A DNA stretch of 64,000 nucleotides, taken from Myxococcales bacterium (GTDB lineage: Bacteria > Myxococcota > Polyangia > Nannocystales > Nannocystaceae). The DNA is taken from assembly GCA_016793465.1 (NCBI GenBank), contig JAEUJW010000086.1:1-64000 (forward strand). The letters run 5' to 3'. The notes under the pieces are model-generated. The model saw only the letters and a list, made by a program, of their open reading frames with translations, made no database searches and had not been told where the DNA came from. The stretch's first letter is position 1. Each line of letters opens with the position of its first letter. Shown here piece by piece: positions 59,208 to 64,000 of the stretch. Position numbers and translations under genes: made by a program.

Positions 59208-59611
59208 ACCGCACCGCCCTCGAGATCGCGACCCCCGGTCGCGGCCTGCACGACATCACCGCCCAGGTCCAGTCCGCCGTGCGCGCCAGCGGCGTGCAGT
59301 CGGGCCTGTGTCACCTGTTCATCCACCACACCAGCGCCTCGCTGCTCATCACCGAGAACGCCGACCCCGAGGTCCATCGCGACCTCGAGCGCTTCATGGG
59401 CCGCCTCGCGCCCGACGGCGACCCGCTGTTTCGCCACGTCGACGAGGGCCCCGACGACATGCCCGGCCACGTGCGCGCCGCCCTCACCGCCGTCAGCCTG
59501 ACCGTGCCCGTCGCCGGCGGTCGCTGCGACCTCGGCACCTGGCAGGGCATCTACGTCTACGAGCACCGCCGCGCCGCCCACCGCCGCCGCGTCACCGTGA
59601 CGATCACCTGA
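59204..59611 (+). CDS. YjbQ/UPF0047 family protein
   Basis: 135 aa from a GTG overlapping the previous stop. HLFIHHTSASLLITENADPEV and DMPGHVRAALTAVSLTVPV plus LGTWQGIYVYEHR are the conserved blocks of the UPF0047 (secondary thiamine-phosphate synthase-like) family. The histidine pair and Glu/Asn residues probably bind a metal. Its physiological role is unsettled. TtcA follows after three bases. Confidence 0.9.
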   Translation: MNRTALEIATPGRGLHDITAQVQSAVRASGVQSGLCHLFIHHTSASLLITENADPEVHRDLERFMGRLAPDGDPLFRHVDEGPDDMPGHVRAALTAVSLTVPVAGGRCDLGTWQGIYVYEHRRAAHRRRVTVTIT

Positions 59612-59614
59612 GCC

Positions 59615-60487
59615 ATGGCCGAAGCGATCACGACCCGCGCGCCCGGCGAGCTGCGCAAGCAGCTCGCCCGGACCATGACGCGCACGATCGGCACCTACGC
59701 CCTGCTCGCCCCGGGCGACCACGTGCTCGTCGCCGTGTCCGGCGGCAAGGACAGCTACACCCTGCTCGACCTGCTGTGGCACGCCCGCAGCCGCGCCCCG
59801 TTCAAATTCGACATCACCGCCGTGCACCTCGACCAGGTCCAGCCCGGCTACGACGGCCGCCCGCTGGCCGAGTGGCTGGCGAAGTTCGGCGCCCCGTTTA
59901 AAATTCTCCGCGAGGACACCTACTCGACGGTCATCGAGCGCACGCCCGAGGGCGGTACCTACTGCGTGGTCTGCTCGCGCCTGCGTCGCGGCATCCTCTA
60001 TACCGCCGCCGAGCGCCTCGGCTGCAACAAGCTGGCGCTCGGCCACCACCGCGACGACGCCCTCGAGACGTTATTGATGAACCTCTTCTACGGCGGCAAG
60101 CTGCAGGCCATGCCGGCGGGTTACACCACCGACGACGGCCGCTTCCGCGTCATCCGCCCGCTGATCGAGTGCGCCGAGGCCGACATCGCCGAGCACGCGC
60201 GCCACGCCGGCTACCCGATCTTGCCGTGCAACCTGTGCGGCTCGCAGGACGGCCTGCGCCGCGAGGCCATGGCCAAACTATTAAATGACCTCGAGCGGGG
60301 CTCGCCCAACCTGCGGGCCGTGATGCTGAGCGCGCTGAAGAACGTCAGCCCGACGCACCTGCTCGACCCGCGGCTGCACGCGGCGTTCCCGGGGCCCGAG
60401 CCGGCGACGCGGCCCACCAGCGACGCCTCGGCCTGGCCGGTCGAGCCCGACCCCGCCGCGCCGCGTCGGCTGCCCGTGCTCTCGTAG
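59615..60487 (+). CDS. ttcA: TtcA-like tRNA 2-thiocytidine(32) synthetase
   Basis: 290 aa. The PP-loop SGGKDS is at 42-47. CVVC (Cys117, Cys120) and a second pair, CNLC (Cys205, Cys208), are the Fe-S cysteines of TtcA. RRGILYTAAERLGCNKLALGHHRDDALETLLMN is the typical central block. The enzyme thiolates C32 of some tRNAs using ATP and a persulfide. Three AT-rich codon islands with rare TTA codons (60071, 60281) and TTTAAA (59896) lie within the otherwise GC-rich gene. It follows YjbQ by three bases. Confidence 0.92.
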   Translation: MAEAITTRAPGELRKQLARTMTRTIGTYALLAPGDHVLVAVSGGKDSYTLLDLLWHARSRAPFKFDITAVHLDQVQPGYDGRPLAEWLAKFGAPFKILREDTYSTVIERTPEGGTYCVVCSRLRRGILYTAAERLGCNKLALGHHRDDALETLLMNLFYGGKLQAMPAGYTTDDGRFRVIRPLIECAEADIAEHARHAGYPILPCNLCGSQDGLRREAMAKLLNDLERGSPNLRAVMLSALKNVSPTHLLDPRLHAAFPGPEPATRPTSDASAWPVEPDPAAPRRLPVLS

Positions 60488-60514
60488 TCGACCGGGCGGG
60501 CGCTGCGGGCTCGA

Positions 60515-61519
60515 TCAGCGCAGCGGCGTGACCGTGTCGCCTTTGATCTCGAGCGCCTCCGGGTGCCCGCCGTAGTAGGCCGCCATCCCGACGTCGATGC
60601 ACCACACCTTGCCGTCGCAGTGGCTGACGATGCCCTCTTTGTGCACCGTGTGCCCGACGACCATGCGCTTGGCGCTCAAGATCCCCAGCGTCTCGTCGGC
60701 GACGGCGCAGTCGGCGGGGCCGGGGCCCTCGCAGAAGCGACGCGTCCACACCGGGCTGTCGTCGCCCTGCACGATGTCCGGGGAGATCTCGCCCTCGCCG
60801 AGCAGCCACTGCTGCACCTCCTCGTTGATCGCCTCGAGGCGGCGGGCGTGGGCCGGCAGCACGCCGCCGTGCGCGAACACCGAGTCGCCGACCACCAGCA
60901 GCGTCGGGCGAGACGCCAGCTTGCGGGCGTAGGGCCCGCCCGGGGCGAACGCGAGCAAGCGGCCACGCATCGCCGGCGGCACCCTCGCACCACGCGGGTC
61001 GGCGGCGTCGAGGCCGGGCACCTCCGCGAAGTCGAGGAACCCGCCGGCGGTCACGTAACGCAGGTCACCCGCGGCGTTCATCAGCTCGTGGTTGCCGTTG
61101 AGCACGTGCAGGGCTCCGCCCGCGGCGACGGCCTCCGTCTGCAGGCGCTCGAGCAAGTCCAAGATCTGTCGCTCGCCGTCGCCGCGATCGAGTTGGTCGC
61201 CGGTTTGCACGACCACGAGTTGCTTGCCGATCCATCGATCTTGCTCGTCGATCGCCCCCGCCAGCCGGAGCGCGGCCCGCGTCGCCTCGAGGTCGCCGTG
61301 CACGTCCCCGATCGCGACCAGCCGCGCCGGCGCGGGCAGGCGCGAGGGCACCGCCGGCGCCGGCGCCGTCGGAGGCGCGGGCTTGGCCGCAGGTCTGCTC
61401 GCGGGCGTCGTGGGCCCCGGTGCTTGTACCTGCGTCGATGTCGGCGTCGGCGCGGTCGAGCCGCTGTTGCAAGCCAGAGCCAGCAGGAGCGAGGATGCGA
61501 GGCGGGACATCGCCGGCAT
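60515..61519 (-). CDS. Lipoprotein metallophosphoesterase (Shelph-like)
   Basis: 334 aa; GAGGTG precedes the ATG. The signal peptide ends LLLALAC (lipobox), followed by a Thr/Pro/Ala linker. The calcineurin-like core has GDVHGD, GDQLDRG, NGNHE and AHGG in the correct order, and HTVHKEG further on. The closest pattern is the Shewanella-like phosphatases. The enzyme is probably anchored in the envelope and acts on phosphoesters. It is convergent with ttcA. Confidence 0.88.
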   Translation of the reverse strand: MPAMSRLASSLLLALACNSGSTAPTPTSTQVQAPGPTTPASRPAAKPAPPTAPAPAVPSRLPAPARLVAIGDVHGDLEATRAALRLAGAIDEQDRWIGKQLVVVQTGDQLDRGDGERQILDLLERLQTEAVAAGGALHVLNGNHELMNAAGDLRYVTAGGFLDFAEVPGLDAADPRGARVPPAMRGRLLAFAPGGPYARKLASRPTLLVVGDSVFAHGGVLPAHARRLEAINEEVQQWLLGEGEISPDIVQGDDSPVWTRRFCEGPGPADCAVADETLGILSAKRMVVGHTVHKEGIVSHCDGKVWCIDVGMAAYYGGHPEALEIKGDTVTPLR

Positions 61520-61712
61520 CCTAACACCTCACCCCTGCGAGACCGCGCTCGCCTCGCCGAGGGCCGGCGATACGCCCTCCTGCACGCTTCTCCGCGCATC
61601 TGTACGGACAAGTGACGGACAAACGTCGCACTCGCCACGACTCGTGCTGCGCATGACCACACAATATCCCGTTCGCAGGAAAATCGCGATAACGTAGGGG
61701 CAGGTCGGATCC

Positions 61713-62852
61713 ATGACGATGTCGTCGGTGGGAAAAGGACGGATCCTGGTCGTCGACGACGAGTCGACGATGCGCCGCTTGCTCGAGAAGCTGCTGCGCA
61801 TGGAGGGTTATGACGTGAGCCTCGCCAGCAGCGGCGAGCAGGCGCTGGCCGACCTGTTCAAGCACGGGGCGGACACGGTGCTGCTCGACATGCGCATGCC
61901 CGGCATGACGGGGCTCGAGGTCTGTCGGCAGATCCGCAGCCACCCGAGGACCTTGCACACGCCGGTCGTCTTCATCACCGCGGTCAACGACCGCGAGCTG
62001 CGCCGCCGCGGTATGGAGGCCGGCGCGGACGACTTCCTGAGCAAGCCGTTCGACGAGGTCGAGCTGCTGGCCCGCATCCGCAACAGCGTCCGCGTGCGCC
62101 GCTACTATGACAACTTGGAGCAGCAGCGCGAGCAGCTCGAGCAGGCGGTGCGCGAGCGGACCGCCGCGCTCGGCGAGGCGATCGCCAAGCTGACCCAGAG
62201 CCAGGCCGACCTGCGCGCCTCGCAGGAGGAGACGATCTATCGCCTGTCGCGCGCGGCCGAGTTCCGCGACGACGAGACCGGCCAGCACCTGCAGCGCATG
62301 AGCCGTTATTGCCAGCTCATCGGTCGCCGTATCGGCCTCGACGAGAGCACCTGCGAGCTGCTGCGCATCGCCAGCCCGATGCACGACGTCGGCAAGCTAG
62401 GCATACCCGACCGCATCCTATTGAAGCCGGGTCGGCTGACGCCCGAGGAGTTCGCGGTGATGAAGGGCCACGCGGAGATCGGCTATCGCATCCTCGTCGG
62501 CTCCGACGCGTCCCCCCTCAAGATGGCCGCGACGATCGCCTACACCCACCACGAGAAGTGGGACGGCAACGGCTACCCGCGCGGCCTGCGGGGCGAGGAG
62601 ATCCCGCTGCACGGCCGCATCGCCGCGGTCGCCGACGTGTTCGACGCCCTGACCTCCGCCCGGCCGTACAAGCCGGCGTGGAAGCTGGAGGACGCGCTCG
62701 AGCTGATGCGCACCAACCGCGGCGCCCACTTCGACCCCAACCTCGTCGACGCGTTCTTCGACGCGTTGCCCGAGGTGCTCGAGATCCGCGCCAGGTTCGT
62801 CGACGAGGCGCCGACCCTGCGCGAGCTGCCGCTGCCGCTGACGGTTCAGTAG
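61713..62852 (+). CDS. HD-GYP response regulator (cyclic-di-GMP phosphodiesterase)
   Basis: 379 aa. The receiver (1-125) has phosphoacceptor Asp59 (VLLDMRMP) and Lys in SKPF. A coiled-coil linker (NLEQQREQLEQAVRERT) joins it to the HD-GYP domain. HLQRMSRY, MHDVGK near 225 and HHEKWDGNGYP near 285 are intact, the last containing the GYP-type signature, so c-di-GMP hydrolysis is expected. No partner kinase is adjacent. Together with the GGDEF-EAL protein it shows c-di-GMP signalling in this region. Confidence 0.92.
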   Translation: MTMSSVGKGRILVVDDESTMRRLLEKLLRMEGYDVSLASSGEQALADLFKHGADTVLLDMRMPGMTGLEVCRQIRSHPRTLHTPVVFITAVNDRELRRRGMEAGADDFLSKPFDEVELLARIRNSVRVRRYYDNLEQQREQLEQAVRERTAALGEAIAKLTQSQADLRASQEETIYRLSRAAEFRDDETGQHLQRMSRYCQLIGRRIGLDESTCELLRIASPMHDVGKLGIPDRILLKPGRLTPEEFAVMKGHAEIGYRILVGSDASPLKMAATIAYTHHEKWDGNGYPRGLRGEEIPLHGRIAAVADVFDALTSARPYKPAWKLEDALELMRTNRGAHFDPNLVDAFFDALPEVLEIRARFVDEAPTLRELPLPLTVQ

Positions 62853-63238
62853 GCCCGGCGCAGGTCGTCGGGGTCGTTGCCGACGAGCGCCTGCTCGCGC
62901 TCGAGCTGGGCCTGGGCCTCGACGGTGGTCCGCGCCGTCGGGAACGCCAGCAGGCGGGCCGCGGGGATCGGCTCGTCCGACACCTCGCAGATGCCGTAGG
63001 TGCCCTCGCGGATGCGCTGCAGCGCCGAGTCGATGTCCCGCAGGCGGGCCTGGGCGTGCTCGGCGAGGGTGTGCTCGGTGAGCTGGGCCGCCTCGGTCGC
63101 CGCGGCGTCCTGGATGTCGCCGACGTCCGGCGTGGGCGGCTCGTCGGGGGCCACCGGCTCGGGCGGCACGATCGTGGCTCGCTCGCTCAGCAGCTTGTTG
63201 CGCAGGGTCTCGACTTGCTCGCCCGTGAGGTGGTCCAT
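62846..63238 (-). CDS. DksA/TraR-type protein lacking the zinc cysteines
   Basis: 130 aa. The N-terminal helical hairpin (MDHLTGEQVETLRNKLLSERATI and QARLRDIDSALQRIREGTYG) and the segment YGICEVSDEPIPAARLLAFPTA match the DksA/TraR zinc-finger region. Of the four zinc cysteines only the first is kept: CEVS replaces CxxC, and TTVEA replaces CxxC downstream. Similar zinc-less DksA forms exist. It may bind RNA polymerase's secondary channel without redox-sensitive zinc. Its 3' end overlaps the HD-GYP gene by seven bases, tail to tail. Confidence 0.82.
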   Translation of the reverse strand: MDHLTGEQVETLRNKLLSERATIVPPEPVAPDEPPTPDVGDIQDAAATEAAQLTEHTLAEHAQARLRDIDSALQRIREGTYGICEVSDEPIPAARLLAFPTARTTVEAQAQLEREQALVGNDPDDLRRAY

Positions 63239-63307
63239 GGCCTTACGTTCATAGTCCGCGGCGCGGCGGGCGTCGAGGCCTCACCCGCGCAAACTCGGCG
63301 GCGCCGG

Positions 63308-64000
63308 TCAGGGGTGCAGGCTCGGCGTGACCATCGCCACCCACTGCTGCGGGCGAACGATCGTCTGCAGGCGCATGAACGACTCGCTGCGGGCGATCAG
63401 CGCGGCGCCCACGTCGCCGCCGGTCCACGCGCCGAGGCGGTGGCTGACGCAGGCCGCGTGCAACGACATGTCCGCCGATTCGAACGCGCCGATCGCCGCC
63501 TGCAGGCGGCCGATGACCGCGAGCCGCGGGCTGCGGGTGGCGACGCCCTCCATCACCCGCAGCAGGGCGACCAGCGCGCGCGCGTGCGGCGTGCCGATCT
63601 CCTCGAGGATGCGGCGCTCGCCGTCGGCGACCGCGAGCAGGTCGGTGCGCGCCCGGCCGGTGAGCGTGCGGGCCAGGGCCAGCGCCGCCTGCCCGCGCAG
63701 CCCGCTGGCGTTGATGCGCTGGCTGCGGGCGTAGAGCACGCGCGACTGCTCGTTGTAGATCCACGCGCGCTCGACCCGCTCCCACGCGCCGGCGACGTCG
63801 CCCGAGTAGAGGTCGCAGCTCACGTCGATCATCAGGGCCCGCAGGTGCACCGCCGGCAGCTCCTGCGAGATCCCGAGCTCCTGGGCGCGGCGGACCACCT
63901 CGCGGGCCGCGTCGATCTCGTCGCTGGCGATCAGCATCAGCGCCGAGTAGTACGCGGCCACGAACTCGGTCATCGAGTTGCCGGTCTCCTTGGCCTGCTG
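63308..64000 (-). CDS. C-terminal part of a large TPR-type regulatory protein (cut by window edge)
   Basis: About 230 residues of an open frame running off the right edge. The sequence is all-helical with repeated short helix pairs (AWERVERAWIYNEQSRVLYARSQRI, QAALALARTLTGRARTDLL). It ends AFESADMSLHAACVSHRLGAWTGGDVGAALIARSESFMR, the pattern of the C-termini of myxobacterial AAA/TPR serine-threonine kinase-like regulators. The N-terminal kinase or ATPase part is outside the window, so this identity is inferred from the tail only. Confidence 0.55.
   Translation of the reverse strand, partial: QQAKETGNSMTEFVAAYYSALMLIASDEIDAAREVVRRAQELGISQELPAVHLRALMIDVSCDLYSGDVAGAWERVERAWIYNEQSRVLYARSQRINASGLRGQAALALARTLTGRARTDLLAVADGERRILEEIGTPHARALVALLRVMEGVATRSPRLAVIGRLQAAIGAFESADMSLHAACVSHRLGAWTGGDVGAALIARSESFMRLQTIVRPQQWVAMVTPSLHP

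Overview
The window is GC-rich DNA from a myxobacterium-like bacterium, most likely Myxococcota of the Nannocystineae type. That assignment is inference. It rests on the cluster of cysteine-rich DUF4215-repeat lipoproteins, abundant lipoproteins and two-component/cyclic-di-GMP proteins, and very strong G/C preference at third codon positions. No rRNA, tRNA or CRISPR array was seen.

Region 1 (about 0.6-26.2 kb) is an integrated mobile element. It holds about 25 genes, all on the plus strand and mostly coupled by ATGA-type overlaps. A 70-aa excisionase-like HTH protein and a tyrosine recombinase close it on the right. The remnant of an IS3-like transposase lies on the left edge of the window. 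No terminase, portal, tail, conjugation or replication gene is recognisable. What the element does carry is two small beta-rich proteins, many single-pass membrane proteins with Pro/Gly linkers, a membrane-anchored lytic-transglycosylase-like protein, a membrane-anchored M23-like/peptidoglycan-binding protein, a membrane ClpP/SppA-like protease, coiled-coil proteins, a ParA-like protein with a degenerate P-loop, and a 2192-aa DarB-like adenine methylase-helicase. This set would fit an undescribed tailless, membrane-containing provirus or a related virion-like element, but no jelly-roll fold or packaging ATPase can be proven by reading.

Region 2 (26.2-36.1 kb) is chromosomal. Three minus-strand cysteine-rich lipoproteins (two ending in DUF1554) are followed by a Spinster-like MFS transporter, a DUF1802 protein and a HExxH lipoprotein peptidase. 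Next comes a compact MNIO RiPP locus: a lipoprotein-type precursor with two Gly-Ser-Cys-Gly motifs, a DUF692 oxidase and a DUF2063 partner.

Region 3 (36.5-50.7 kb) holds an outer-membrane barrel protein and a divergent CzcC / CzcB-CzcA heavy-metal efflux system whose RND pump carries the DFGxxxDG motif of divalent-cation exporters. It also holds a second putative barrel protein, a fatty-acid desaturase, a lipoprotein-histidine kinase-response regulator operon, MiaE and a VOC protein. The RiPP locus next to the efflux genes looks like a metal-handling neighbourhood.

Region 4 (50.7-64 kb) carries signalling and housekeeping genes. They are a GGDEF-EAL protein with an AhpD-like N-terminus, a CheY-like receiver, a metallo-beta-lactamase hydrolase, Bpt aminoacyl transferase, a FadR-type regulator with its likely operator and a co-transcribed fatty-acid hydroxylase, a deacylase, an HD-domain protein, DUF1244, YjbQ, TtcA, a lipoprotein phosphatase, an HD-GYP response regulator, a DksA-like protein without zinc cysteines, and the 3' end of a large TPR-type regulator.
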